The translations under genes were made by a program, and so were the position numbers. Source: Nocardia grenadensis NBRC 108939 (GTDB taxonomy: Bacteria > Actinomycetota > Actinomycetes > Mycobacteriales > Mycobacteriaceae). From it: 64,000 bases of DNA. Location of the stretch: contig NZ_BDCJ01000013.1 in NCBI RefSeq assembly GCF_001613445.1, positions 62,001 to 126,000 on the forward strand. Direction: 5' to 3'. Under the pieces are notes generated by a model. That model saw only the letters and a list, made by a program, of their open reading frames with translations, was not told where the DNA came from and did not search any database. How positions within the stretch are numbered: position 1 is the stretch's first letter; each line of letters starts with the position of its first letter. Below are positions 49,852 through 58,766 of the stretch, one piece after another.

Positions 49852-51330
49852 CTATCGGGTCGACACAGCAGCCTGCCGCCCGGCGATCCGGCCGAACACC
49901 GAGCCATTGGTGAGTCCCGAGCCACCCGGGTAGTTGAAGTAGAAGATCCCGCCGACGATCTCGCCGGCCGCGAACAAGCCCGGAATCGGCACCTGGTTGT
50001 TGTCGATGACCTGCGCGTCGGTATTGATCCGCAACCCGCCGAAGGTGAATGTGATACCGCATGTCACCTGGTACGCCTCGAACGGGCCCGCGTCCAGGGT
50101 GTTGGCCCAGTTCGTCTTGTCGACGGTGAGGCCGCGGGTGCCGCGGCCGTCCTTGATGTTGGGATCGAACGCCGTGTCCGTATCGACCGCCGCGTTGTAG
50201 GTCCGGACTTCGTCGAGGAAACCCTTCGGGTCCACGCCTTCGAGTTTGGTCGCGAGGGCTTCCAGCGTCGGTGCGGTCACCTTGGTGACCTGGCGGATGC
50301 GGTACTCGTCGCGTAGCAGATGAGTCACCTTCTGGTCGAAGATCTGCCATGCCATCTGGCCCGGCTGGTCGAGAATCCGCCGCCCGTACTTGGCATAGGT
50401 GTAGTTGCGGAAGTCGGCACCCTCGTCCAGGAACCGGCGGCCGTCCGCGTTGACCATGATGCCGAATGGGTAACTGTGCTTCTGGAAGTTGTCCCCCACA
50501 GCCAGATCGCCGAATTCGGGCGCGTTACGCTCCCAGCCGACGGCATGACAGCCCGACCAGTTACCGGTCGGACTCGCGCCGATGTCCAGGGCCATTCGGT
50601 GCCCGTCGCCGGTGTTGTACATCGTGCCGCGCACCTTCGCCAGATCCCATGACCGGCCCAGGTAGCGGGTTCGCCATTCCGCATTGGCCTGGAATCCGCC
50701 GGAGGCGAGTACGACGGCGTCGGCCCGTTCCTCCCGAATCTGCCCGTGATGTTTGACGACGACACCGGTAACGCCCGTCTCGTCGGTCAGCAACTCGGTG
50801 ACGTGGGAGTCGTACTCGATCCCGATACCGTCACGTTCGGCACTCTTGACCAGGAAGTCGACCAGACCCGGACCGCCACCGTTGACCTCGACGGTCAGTC
50901 CACCCCAGAACTTGAAGCGCCCGTCGATCTTGAACGCCTGGCGTCCGTAGATCGGGAGGAACCGCACACCCTTCTCACGCATCCAGAGCAGGGTCGGGTA
51001 GCTGTTCTCCACCAGGATGCCGGACAGCTCCGGATCGGTCCGGTATTCGCTTACCCGGGCCAGGTCGTCGAGGAAATCTCCGGTGGAATACGAGCCGAAG
51101 TCGGTGACGGCAATCTCCTCGTCGGTCAGGTCGGGCATCAGCCGGCGCAGATCGTCGACGCCGTCGTATGCCACCCGCATCGCCCCGGCGGTGAAGGCGG
51201 TATTCCCGCCGCGCAGCGGCCGGCCCGCGCGTTCGAGGACCAACACCTCCGCGCCCTGCTCACGGGCCGATAGTGCCGCGCAGAGCGCAGCGTTTCCGGC
51301 GCCCACTACGATCACGCGTTTCTCATTCAT
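49852..51330 (-). CDS. FAD-dependent tricarballylate dehydrogenase-like protein
   Basis: 492 residues of the fumarate reductase/succinate dehydrogenase flavoprotein superfamily, closest in pattern to TcuA, which oxidises tricarballylate to cis-aconitate. FAD motif VIVVGAGNAALCAALSAREQG, GGNTAFTAGAMRVAYDG with TcuA-like residues, ASGGFQANAEWR near residue 225, NTGDGHRMALDIGA and the C-terminal GGSGLTNGSVFGR. TcuA normally passes electrons to TcuB, which is not found here. The gene is divergent to the transporter/hydrolase operon and shares its control region, so it belongs functionally with it. RBS GGAAGGGA precedes ATG. Confidence 0.88.
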   Translation of the reverse strand: MNEKRVIVVGAGNAALCAALSAREQGAEVLVLERAGRPLRGGNTAFTAGAMRVAYDGVDDLRRLMPDLTDEEIAVTDFGSYSTGDFLDDLARVSEYRTDPELSGILVENSYPTLLWMREKGVRFLPIYGRQAFKIDGRFKFWGGLTVEVNGGGPGLVDFLVKSAERDGIGIEYDSHVTELLTDETGVTGVVVKHHGQIREERADAVVLASGGFQANAEWRTRYLGRSWDLAKVRGTMYNTGDGHRMALDIGASPTGNWSGCHAVGWERNAPEFGDLAVGDNFQKHSYPFGIMVNADGRRFLDEGADFRNYTYAKYGRRILDQPGQMAWQIFDQKVTHLLRDEYRIRQVTKVTAPTLEALATKLEGVDPKGFLDEVRTYNAAVDTDTAFDPNIKDGRGTRGLTVDKTNWANTLDAGPFEAYQVTCGITFTFGGLRINTDAQVIDNNQVPIPGLFAAGEIVGGIFYFNYPGGSGLTNGSVFGRIAGRQAAVSTR

Positions 51331-51433
51331 CTTTTCGCAGTCCCTTCCGCATCGATACCTCCGGCGAACCGCACCGGCCGCCCTATCCACCCGGCCGGGT
51401 GGAGCGCACCGGATCACGACCTCGCCGCTTCAA

Positions 51434-51495
51434 TGTATACCGATGTGCACTAAATAAATACATCTGTTGACAGCTTGTATACATATGAATACTCT
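51434..51495 (+). promoter_or_regulatory. Promoter with GntR-type TGTATACA operators
   Basis: TTGACA (51467-51472), 17 bases, TACTCT (51490-51495): a near-ideal promoter for the rightward operon. The spacer holds the palindrome TGTATACA (51476-51483) and TGTATACC lies at 51434-51441 nearer the leftward TcuA-like gene. These are well placed for the GntR regulator at 56367 to repress both directions. The rest of the 51331-51634 gap is featureless apart from the AAGGAGGG ribosome site at its end. Confidence 0.65.
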
Positions 51496-51634
51496 GTGCG
51501 TTTGTGAGGTACGCCACCCGGCTGCGAGATCAGCCGGTCGATCCGCTCGGCCGTCCACCTGCCCGGTGTGGCCAGGGCCGACGCGCCAAAGCGCCAGTCC
51601 TCATGCCAGAGTCCCACTCGAAGGAGGGCACCAC

Positions 51635-52972
51635 ATGATCCACGAAGATCCGCCTCAAGGCACGGATACGCTGCCGAAGGCGGCGACGCCCCCCACGATG
51701 CGGGAAGCGTCCAAAGTGGCACGGGCCGCATTCATCGGCACCACCATCGAGTGGTTCGACTTCTACCTCTATGCCAGCGCCGCCACGCTCGTGTTCCCGC
51801 AGAAGTTCTTCCCAGGGCTCGGGCCCGCCGGGGGAGCGCTGGCCTCATTCGCCACTCTTGCCGTGGCTTTCGTCGCCCGGCCGATCGGCGGCATAGTATT
51901 CGCGCATTTCGGCGACCGCGTCGGCCGCAAGGCGACGCTGGTCGCGTCGCTATTGCTGATGGGTGTGAGCACCTGTCTGGTGGGTCTTCTTCCTACCTAC
52001 GAGACCATCGGAGCACTGGCGCCGATCGCACTGGTGCTACTGCGTTTCGTCCAAGGAGCCGCAGTCGGTGGCGAATGGGGCGGTGCGGTACTCATGGCGA
52101 CCGAGTTCGCGCCACCGAATTCGCGGGCGCGGCTCTCCAGCTGGCCGCAGCAGGGCGTGACCGCCGGCCTCATCCTGTCCACTGCCGTGCTGCTGCTCAT
52201 CACCACCACGATTCCGGACGAGGCCTACCTCACCTGGGGTTGGCGGATCCCGTTCATCGGAAGTCTGGCTCTGATCGCGGTGGGTCTGGTCATGCGCTTG
52301 AAGGTCCGTGAGTCGCCGGTATTCGCGGCCGCCCGGGCGAACTCGGAGGAGGCCGCGCACGGCAAACTGCCCATCCTCGAGGTATTCCGCCGGCACACCC
52401 GGAAAACTCTTCTGGGTTCGCTCGCGTATATCGCAGTGAGCACAACGTTCTATGTAGCGTTCGTGTATCTGCTCTCGCACGCGACCGGCGACCTCGGAAT
52501 CGGCAATACCGCGGCATTGACGGCGATCCTGGTGGCAGCATGCTTCTACTGCGTCGGAATCATGGTGTCGGCGTGGATCGCGGACATCCGGGGCCGACGG
52601 CCGGCGCTGCTCATCGGCCTGATCGGCGCGCTGGTGACGAGTGTGCCGATGCTCCTGCTGGTACAGACGGGAGACCCGATCCTGTTCGCGACGGGTCTGT
52701 CCATATTCTCGGTGCTGGTCGGTATGAGTTACGCACCGATCGGTGTCTACTTCGCCGAACTGTTCCCCACGGCGGTGCGCTATTCCGGTATGACCGCGAC
52801 CAATCAGGTCGGTTCCCTCCTCGGCGCCGCCATCGCTCCCTTTGTCGCCACCGCGCTCTACCAGGCGTTCGGCATGGTAGCCGTGGGTATCTACCTGATC
52901 GTGGTGACCGCATTGAGCGCTGCGGCCGTAGCGTCCCTCGGGGAAACTCGAGGCACGGAGATCGAGCGATGA
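51635..52972 (+). CDS. MHS-family (metabolite:H+ symporter) MFS transporter
   Basis: 445 residues with 12 membrane segments. Features of the MHS subfamily: GTTIEWFDFYLYASAATLVF near residue 35, FVARPIGGIVFAHFGDRVGRK near residue 80, RFVQGAAVGGEWGGAVLMATE near residue 145 and the second loop DIRGRRPALL. This subfamily carries dicarboxylic and tricarboxylic acids, including citrate and tricarballylate (TcuC), and shikimate or proline betaine. It fits uptake of the acid handled by the neighbouring genes. AAGGAGGG lies 7 bases before ATG. Its stop overlaps the next gene as ATGA. Confidence 0.92.
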   Translation: MIHEDPPQGTDTLPKAATPPTMREASKVARAAFIGTTIEWFDFYLYASAATLVFPQKFFPGLGPAGGALASFATLAVAFVARPIGGIVFAHFGDRVGRKATLVASLLLMGVSTCLVGLLPTYETIGALAPIALVLLRFVQGAAVGGEWGGAVLMATEFAPPNSRARLSSWPQQGVTAGLILSTAVLLLITTTIPDEAYLTWGWRIPFIGSLALIAVGLVMRLKVRESPVFAAARANSEEAAHGKLPILEVFRRHTRKTLLGSLAYIAVSTTFYVAFVYLLSHATGDLGIGNTAALTAILVAACFYCVGIMVSAWIADIRGRRPALLIGLIGALVTSVPMLLLVQTGDPILFATGLSIFSVLVGMSYAPIGVYFAELFPTAVRYSGMTATNQVGSLLGAAIAPFVATALYQAFGMVAVGIYLIVVTALSAAAVASLGETRGTEIER

Positions 52973-54300
52973 CCGCGGCGGACGCGCTCGGACGCGCCTG
53001 TGACACGGTGGGCGCGCTCGACCTGAATCGGGTTCCGCCCGATTCGATCGACAAAGCGCTGCGGATCATCGCCGATTGTCTCGCTGTCGCCATGGCGGGG
53101 TACCGGACTCCGCCGATGGCGGCGCTCCGCGGAGCGGATACAGCCTGCGGTCTCGTCACCGCGCCGGAGGAGCGGAATCCGTTCCATCGCTCCACCGTGT
53201 GGGGCGGCGGGCGCGCATCGGCCCACCACGCCGCATTCCTGAACGCGACCGCCGGGAGCTTCCTCGAACTCGACGAGGGAATGCGTCCGACCGGTCACCC
53301 GGGTATGCAGATCGTCCCGGCGGCGATCGCGGCCGCGGAGGACACACACGCCTCCGGTGCAGATCTCCTGCGGGCCGTGGTCGCCGGCTACGAACTCAGT
53401 GCCCGGATGTTCCGTGCGGTCCGGCTCCGCCCCCACGCCCATCCGCACGGCCATGTGGGTGCGCTCGGCGCGGCACTGGCTGTTTCGATGCTGCGCGGCA
53501 CCGATATCCGAACGGCTACCGCGATCGCCGCGACGCTACCGCTGGCCGCTACCTGGCAGGCCTGCTACGACGGCGCGACTGCGCGCAATACCTATATGGG
53601 GCACGCGGCCGCGATCGGTGTGCGGTCGACCGAACTGGCGCGCGCGGGCTTCACCGGTTCCTTCGCTTCCTTCGGTGTCGTGCTCGGTGAACTTCTCGGC
53701 ACGGGATTCGACGAAGCGGCTCTGGTCGATACATTGAGATACGACGCCTTGGCGGTCGGCTCCGGGTACTTCAAGGTGCACAGTGCGTGCGCGCTGACCC
53801 ATACCGCGATCGACGCCGCACTCGATATCGTCGCCGCGGCGCCGCTCGCAACGGAAGCGATCACGAAGGTACGGGTCGACACCGTGGCGGCGGCACGTAA
53901 GGTCGACGTTCCGGCGGCGCCGAACGATCTCTCCTGCCGGTTCTCTCTGTCATACGCGGTCGCGACAGCGCTGGCCACCGGGGCGAGCGGCCCGGCGGCA
54001 TTCCGTTTCCGCGCGGATATCGCGGCGCTCGCGCAGCGGGTCGAGGTTCACGTGGATCCCCAGTTGGAACAACGGTGGCCGACGTGCTCACCGGCCCGCG
54101 TGCGTGTCGAAGTGGATGGCCGGATTCTCGAATCCCTGGTCGAGAATCCCACCGGCCACCCACCACGCGCACTGTCCCGGGACGCGCATTTCACGAAGTT
54201 CGCCGACGCGATCACGGATCCGGATCGTGCGCGCGACGGGTGGGCGCGGATCATGGATCTTCCGCATCTGCCCGACGTCAACTCGCTCCTGGCATGGTGA
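52969..54300 (+). CDS. MmgE/PrpD-family protein
   Basis: 443 residues. MmgE/PrpD fold: N-terminal helical domain with LRIIADCLAVAMAGY, conserved HSTVWGGGRASAHHAAFLNATAGSFLELDEG and the segment GHPGMQIVPAAIAAAE. Known family members are 2-methylcitrate dehydratase, cis-aconitate decarboxylase and iminodisuccinate epimerase, all acting on tri- or tetracarboxylate-like acids. It is therefore likely to act on cis-aconitate or a related acid made by the TcuA-like enzyme, but the exact reaction cannot be fixed. It overlaps the transporter gene and is followed by the amidase after 4 bases. Confidence 0.9.
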   Translation: MTAADALGRACDTVGALDLNRVPPDSIDKALRIIADCLAVAMAGYRTPPMAALRGADTACGLVTAPEERNPFHRSTVWGGGRASAHHAAFLNATAGSFLELDEGMRPTGHPGMQIVPAAIAAAEDTHASGADLLRAVVAGYELSARMFRAVRLRPHAHPHGHVGALGAALAVSMLRGTDIRTATAIAATLPLAATWQACYDGATARNTYMGHAAAIGVRSTELARAGFTGSFASFGVVLGELLGTGFDEAALVDTLRYDALAVGSGYFKVHSACALTHTAIDAALDIVAAAPLATEAITKVRVDTVAAARKVDVPAAPNDLSCRFSLSYAVATALATGASGPAAFRFRADIAALAQRVEVHVDPQLEQRWPTCSPARVRVEVDGRILESLVENPTGHPPRALSRDAHFTKFADAITDPDRARDGWARIMDLPHLPDVNSLLAW

Positions 54301-54304
54301 TCGG

Positions 54305-55282
54305 ATGACCGAGCATCTACTCGCTGTGCTGGGCACAGGCGGCACGATCTCCACCCTGCCCGGATCGGACGGCGCCGTCCCGCGGATGACCGCGGAGGAA
54401 CTCGCCGGCTCGCTCGGCGTAGATCGAATTCGCTCGACGGATGTCTTCACCCGGTCCTCGCGCGAGATCGGACCGGCCGAAGCATGGACACTGGCGGCGG
54501 CGGTCGAGAACGAGATCCGGCGCGGCGCCACCGGCGTGATCATCACCCACGGAACGGACACTGTCGAGGAGACGTCCTACGCACTCGCGCTGCTGGTCGA
54601 CACCCGAGTTCCCGTGGTCCTCACCGGGGCCATGCGCTCGCCGCATCTGCCCGGTGCCGACGGACCCGCGAACCTGCGTGCCGCGGCGTGCACGGCATCG
54701 TGTGCGGAGGTGGCCGCGTACGGCCCGGTCGTCGTGATGCACGACGAAATCCATCTCGCGTCGTTGGTGACCAAGACCCATGGAGTGAGCGTGGCCGCAT
54801 TCAGTTCGCCCGCGGCGGGACCTGTCGGGCGAATCGTCGAGAACGAACCGCTCCTGTTGCTCGGGCCACCGGCCGGGACAGCCCTGCTGCCCCGGCGCAC
54901 GGCGCCGGACAAGCGCGTCGAGGTCGTGAGCGTATGCGGCGGAGACGACGGACTCGCGATCGAAAGCGCGGCACAGCGGTCCGACGGTCTCGTGCTCGCG
55001 GCCACCGGCGCCGGCCATATCTCCGCTGCCGCGGCGGAGGCCGCCGCGGCAGCGGTCGCAGACGGTACCCCGGTGGTGTTCACGAGCAGATGCGCAGACG
55101 GGCTGACGCTCGCCGGGACCTACGGTGGCCCCGGCTCGGAGACGGATCTGCAACGGGCGGGCCTGGTCCGCGGCAGGTTCCTGAGCCCGGGCAAAGCACG
55201 ACTGCGTCTGCTCTTCGGGCTGTCCGCAGGACTGGATCCCGCCGAGCTCTTCGGTTCGGCCCAGAAAGGAACCTTCGAATGA
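54305..55282 (+). CDS. Asparaginase-family amidohydrolase
   Basis: 325 residues of the type I/II asparaginase/glutaminase family. Two Thr-containing motifs: AVLGTGGTISTLPG near residue 10 and VIITHGTDTVEETSYAL near residue 80 (the HGTDT signature), plus GAMRSPHLPGADGPANL. Such enzymes hydrolyse the side-chain amide of asparagine, but the operon suggests a related half-amide as the true substrate. The end overlaps the next gene (ATGA), so both are co-translated. No signal peptide, hence cytosolic. Confidence 0.91.
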   Translation: MTEHLLAVLGTGGTISTLPGSDGAVPRMTAEELAGSLGVDRIRSTDVFTRSSREIGPAEAWTLAAAVENEIRRGATGVIITHGTDTVEETSYALALLVDTRVPVVLTGAMRSPHLPGADGPANLRAAACTASCAEVAAYGPVVVMHDEIHLASLVTKTHGVSVAAFSSPAAGPVGRIVENEPLLLLGPPAGTALLPRRTAPDKRVEVVSVCGGDDGLAIESAAQRSDGLVLAATGAGHISAAAAEAAAAAVADGTPVVFTSRCADGLTLAGTYGGPGSETDLQRAGLVRGRFLSPGKARLRLLFGLSAGLDPAELFGSAQKGTFE

Positions 55283-56169
55283 CCTCGCGAGACTTCATCG
55301 GCTATGGGGCCGCCCCGCCGGACTTCACCTGGCCGAACGGTGCTCGTGTCGCCGTGAACGTGGTGCTGAACTACGAGGAGGGCGCGGAGCGCAATATGCT
55401 CGACGGCGACGACGCCCGGGAGACCCTTGTCGAAGCGCACTACTCGGTGCCCGACGGAGAGCGTGAGTTGTTCGCCGAGTCGACCTTCGAGTACGGCAGC
55501 AGAGTCGGTGTGTGGCGCGTGCTCGACGCGCTGGACGACGCAGAGGTGACGCCGACGATCTTCGCCACCGCGCTCGCTCTGGAACGAAATCCGGCGGCGA
55601 CCGAGGCATTCCGGGCACGTGGTTGCGATATCGTCGGTCACGGCTATCGCTGGATCCCGCACGCCTACCTGTCCGTCGAGGAGCAGCGGCACGATATCGA
55701 ACTCGGCGTGGAAACCATTCGCCGGCTGACCGGACGGCAGGTTGCCGGCTGGTTCACCCGGCCGCCCAACACCGTGCACACCCGTTCTCTCCTGGCGGCC
55801 GCCGGCGTGACCTACGACGCCGGCTCGGTCAGCGACGATCTGCCCTACTACGAGGACGTCGACGGCAAGCCGTTCCTCATCGTCCCCTACTCGCTGGATG
55901 TGAACGACACCAAGTTCTACAAAGGACAGTTCTTCACCGGACGCGACTTCGCCGAATACGCCATCGACGGACTCGACGCGGTGCTCACCGGGCGCCGGCC
56001 GGCCGTCTACTCCATCGGACTGCACTCCCGGATCATCGGTCGTCCCGCCCGGCTGGCCGGATTGCGCCGGGTGCTCGACCACCTTGCCTCGCGTGACGAT
56101 GTATGGATCACCGGACGCGACGACATCGCGTCCTTCTGGCGCGATACCTTTCCTCCTGCGGGTGGTTGA
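55279..56169 (+). CDS. NodB-fold allantoinase/imidase-like hydrolase
   Basis: 296 residues, polysaccharide-deacetylase superfamily, PuuE/cyclic-imide-hydrolase subgroup. It starts like PuuE proteins (WPNGARVAVNVVLNYEEGAE), with FEYGSRVGVWRVLDAL, GCDIVGHGYRWIPHAYLS, the conserved W-F-T-R-P-P-N segment and FLIVPYSLDVNDTKFY, all typical of the allantoinase/imidase branch rather than of chitin deacetylases. No signal peptide. In that branch the substrates are cyclic ureides or imides. Together with an amidase and a TcuA-like enzyme this argues for a cyclic imide as the starting compound. Confidence 0.88.
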   Translation: MTSRDFIGYGAAPPDFTWPNGARVAVNVVLNYEEGAERNMLDGDDARETLVEAHYSVPDGERELFAESTFEYGSRVGVWRVLDALDDAEVTPTIFATALALERNPAATEAFRARGCDIVGHGYRWIPHAYLSVEEQRHDIELGVETIRRLTGRQVAGWFTRPPNTVHTRSLLAAAGVTYDAGSVSDDLPYYEDVDGKPFLIVPYSLDVNDTKFYKGQFFTGRDFAEYAIDGLDAVLTGRRPAVYSIGLHSRIIGRPARLAGLRRVLDHLASRDDVWITGRDDIASFWRDTFPPAGG

Positions 56170-56202
56170 TCTTCCTCTGGGCACCGGTTGTAATTCGGCC
56201 GA

Positions 56203-56214
56203 TGTCGATCGACA
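56203..56214. promoter_or_regulatory. Palindrome before the GntR gene
   Basis: TGTCGATCGACA, a perfect 12-base palindrome in the 197-base gap before the GntR gene. Possible operator; not identical to the TGTATACA sites near 51.4 kb. Confidence 0.35.
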
Positions 56215-56366
56215 ACTAAACTGAGTGCAGGGACTCGGCGGACCGTTCGGTGTCGACGACCGGGCAGGGTCGGGACCGACCACTCGAACGGTGTTCGGAC
56301 GGCGGGCGATCGCATGAACCGGCCACGGTCGTGACAGCTGTCGTCCCTCGAACCGGAGGAGGACTG

Positions 56367-57023
56367 ATGAGTACGACCGTGTACGAGCGAGTGCGGAGCG
56401 CCATCCTCGACGGTACGTTGTCACCGGGACAGCTGGTCTCCGAGAACCAACTCGCCGGTGAGTACGGCGCCTCGCGGACTCCGGTACGCGAGGCACTGCA
56501 CCGACTCGAGGCCGAGATGCTCATCGAGCGGGTCGGCAGAACGGTCCGGGTACGTACCACCAGCCCCGAAGAGATCCTGGATATCTACGAAGTGCGGATC
56601 ACCCTGGAAGGCGCGGCCGCGCGGGGCGCCGCGCTGCGCGCGACCGAACTCGATCGCGCACGCCTACGCGCGGCGAGCGCGTCCATGCGCGCGGCCGGAA
56701 ACGATCCCGCGGAGCGGGCGGCCACGAACCGGGTGTTCCACGAGACGCTCTGGAATGCGAGCCACAGCCCGACACTGGTGGATCTACTGCAACGTCTGAA
56801 TGTTCACCTCATCCGCTATCCATCCACCACCCTCGAGGACGATGAGCGCTGGCATACGGTGCTCGTCGAGCACGACGCGATGATCGAGGCGATCGAGAGC
56901 CGGGACGCCGCGCGTGCGCAATCGCTCGCCGAATCCCATATGACCGGCGCCCGTGAAGTGCGACTCGAGATGATGACACGGCGGGTCGCCGCGACAGGGG
57001 CGGGCGGGGCCGACAACAACTGA
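56367..57023 (+). CDS. GntR-family (FCD) transcriptional regulator
   Basis: 218 residues. Winged helix: VYERVRSAILDGTLSPGQLV, then EYGASRTPVREALHRLEAEMLIERVG; FCD domain with EILDIYEVRITLEGAAAR, NRVFHETLWNASHSP and HDAMIEAIESRD, containing the His/Asp metal-ligand pattern. It lies at the end of the transporter/hydrolase operon and most likely represses the divergent promoters at 51.4 kb in response to a carboxylic acid. GGAGGAGGA precedes ATG 56367. Confidence 0.91.
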   Translation: MSTTVYERVRSAILDGTLSPGQLVSENQLAGEYGASRTPVREALHRLEAEMLIERVGRTVRVRTTSPEEILDIYEVRITLEGAAARGAALRATELDRARLRAASASMRAAGNDPAERAATNRVFHETLWNASHSPTLVDLLQRLNVHLIRYPSTTLEDDERWHTVLVEHDAMIEAIESRDAARAQSLAESHMTGAREVRLEMMTRRVAATGAGGADNN

Positions 57024-57193
57024 TCCCGGGCGCGACGAATACCGAGTTCGGCCCGGCGCCGGGTATCCTCGCCCGTCGCAGCCCAAGACCGCACGGCCGG
57101 ATTCGAGCTGGACGGCGAACACCATCATCACAGCTTCGGCCGGGACCTGTCGGCCGGAACTGGTCTCGGCAGCGATAAGGCGGGCCCCATCGG

Positions 57194-57619
57194 TTACCCC
57201 GCTCCCGCGGCCGTGCGCGGGGTGAGCGTGACCACCGGTACGACCCGGCCCGCGGTGCGCTCGTACTCGGCCAGCGCGGGCAGGATCGCGACCATCGCGA
57301 GGTGCAGGCGATCGCGTTCGGGTCCGGCGTCGATCACCTCGGCATCGGCCTCGAAGAGTTCGGCGCCTACCTGCACGGTCACTGTCGGATGCGCGCGCAG
57401 ATTGTGGTACCAGGCCGGGTTACGCGGCGCCCCGGCATTGGAGGCGACGATCACCAGCCGATCGCCGTCCCGTAGATACATCACCGGCTTCGTATGCGGT
57501 AGGCCGGATTTCGCGCCGATGGTGGTGAGCAGGAGCAGATCGTAGCCCGCGAAGGGCCCGCCGACGCGCCCCTCGCCGGCACGGAATTCCTCGATGACCT
57601 CGTCGTCCCAGGCGGCCAT
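57194..57619 (-). CDS. Nitroreductase/deazaflavin-dependent (Ddn-like) family protein
   Basis: About 141 residues. F420H2-dependent split-barrel family: FAGYDLLLLTTIGAKSGLPHTKPVMYL with the G-x-K-S-G motif, LVIVASNAGAPRNPAWYHNLRAHP and VTVQVGAELFEADAEV. It is the classical Ddn-like form, acting on quinones or nitro compounds. ATG 57619 is preferred, and GTG 57625 is also in frame. No operon partner. Confidence 0.9.
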   Translation of the reverse strand: MAAWDDEVIEEFRAGEGRVGGPFAGYDLLLLTTIGAKSGLPHTKPVMYLRDGDRLVIVASNAGAPRNPAWYHNLRAHPTVTVQVGAELFEADAEVIDAGPERDRLHLAMVAILPALAEYERTAGRVVPVVTLTPRTAAGAG

Positions 57620-57811
57620 GTGCACGTCCTCCGCGTCCGAACCGCACCCCGCCGATCAGCGGTGCGCGTCACCGGGGGCGGGGGTCGATTACCCAGCGCC
57701 CGGTTCAACCAGAATGCCCCGCGTATCCCATGGAAAACAGCCGTTCCCGGCGGCGGTATCCGCCGGATGGAAAACGACCGATGCAGCACCGTGCGGTCGC
57801 CGGCCGGCCGG

Positions 57812-58756
57812 CTACCACGATTCGATCAACGGAACTCCGTGCTCCCGCCGCTGCCATTCCGCGGTGAGGCGACCGAGCCGGGAGGCGGTGGCGATCCCGC
57901 GCACTCCCGCGATCCGGTCGGCACGCATTTCCAGGATCACCGCGCCCACGACTCGGCCATCGAGTGTGGCCAGCATGGCCGGACTGCCGTTGACCACGGC
58001 GGCATGGATATCGGGCGAACCACCGGCGAGCCTGCGCTTGGCCGGAGATGGGGCGAAGCCCGCCCGCATCGCCGCAGCGATCCGCTGCGGGGTCGGGTAC
58101 CGGATAAGTTTTCCGGTACCCCATTTGAGTCCGGCGCCGTCGGAAACGCCGGTCGCGTCGTCGGTCAGCAGCGCCACAAGCCGTTCGGTCCGGCCCGAGG
58201 ACGCGGCAGCGACGAACGCCTCGACGATCCGACGGGCGGACGCGGGGTCGATATCGGAGGCATGGCCGACGGCGGCGATCCGGCGCCGGGCCCGATGGGC
58301 GTGCTGCTGGCTCCCGGACTCGGTGATCCCGAGGAACTCGGCAATCTCGGCGTGGCTGTAGGCGAACGCCTCACGCAGCACGTAGACGGCCCGTTCGACC
58401 GGTGACAGCCGTTCCATGAGCATCAGTACCGCCAGGGTCACCGATTCACGCTGTTCGACGGTATCGGCCGGGCCCAGCATCGGGTCGCCGTCCAGGAGCG
58501 GTTCCGGCATCCAGGCACCGACCGCGCGTTCGCGCCGCATCCGCGCCGAACGCAGCCGGTCGAGCGCCAGGTTGGTGACGATCTTGGTCAGCCACGCCTC
58601 GGGCACCTCGATGTACTCCCGGTCGGCGGCCTGCCACCGTAGGAAGGCGTCCTGCACCGTGTCCTCGGCGTCGGCGGCCGAGCCGAGCAGCCGATAGGCG
58701 AGCGAGGCCAGCCGGTTCCGGCTGGCCTCGAATCGCGCCACGGTGGCAGTGTCCAT
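57812..58756 (-). CDS. ECF sigma factor of the ECF41/SigJ type with NTF2-like C-terminus
   Basis: 314 residues. Sigma-2 region (RNRLASLAYRLLGSAADAEDTVQDAFLRW), sigma-4 region (LSPVERAVYVLREAFAYSHAEIAEFLGI) and a C-terminal SnoaL-like domain of about 130 residues, the layout of ECF41 sigma factors, where the C-terminal domain replaces an anti-sigma factor. The DGGGK-like motif is present as SDGAGLKW. ECF41 genes usually lie next to an oxidoreductase, and here the NDH-2-like gene is just upstream on the same strand (10-base gap), the expected target. Start ATG 58756. Confidence 0.9.
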   Translation of the reverse strand: MDTATVARFEASRNRLASLAYRLLGSAADAEDTVQDAFLRWQAADREYIEVPEAWLTKIVTNLALDRLRSARMRRERAVGAWMPEPLLDGDPMLGPADTVEQRESVTLAVLMLMERLSPVERAVYVLREAFAYSHAEIAEFLGITESGSQQHAHRARRRIAAVGHASDIDPASARRIVEAFVAAASSGRTERLVALLTDDATGVSDGAGLKWGTGKLIRYPTPQRIAAAMRAGFAPSPAKRRLAGGSPDIHAAVVNGSPAMLATLDGRVVGAVILEMRADRIAGVRGIATASRLGRLTAEWQRREHGVPLIESW

Positions 58757-58766
58757 GGTCAGGACT

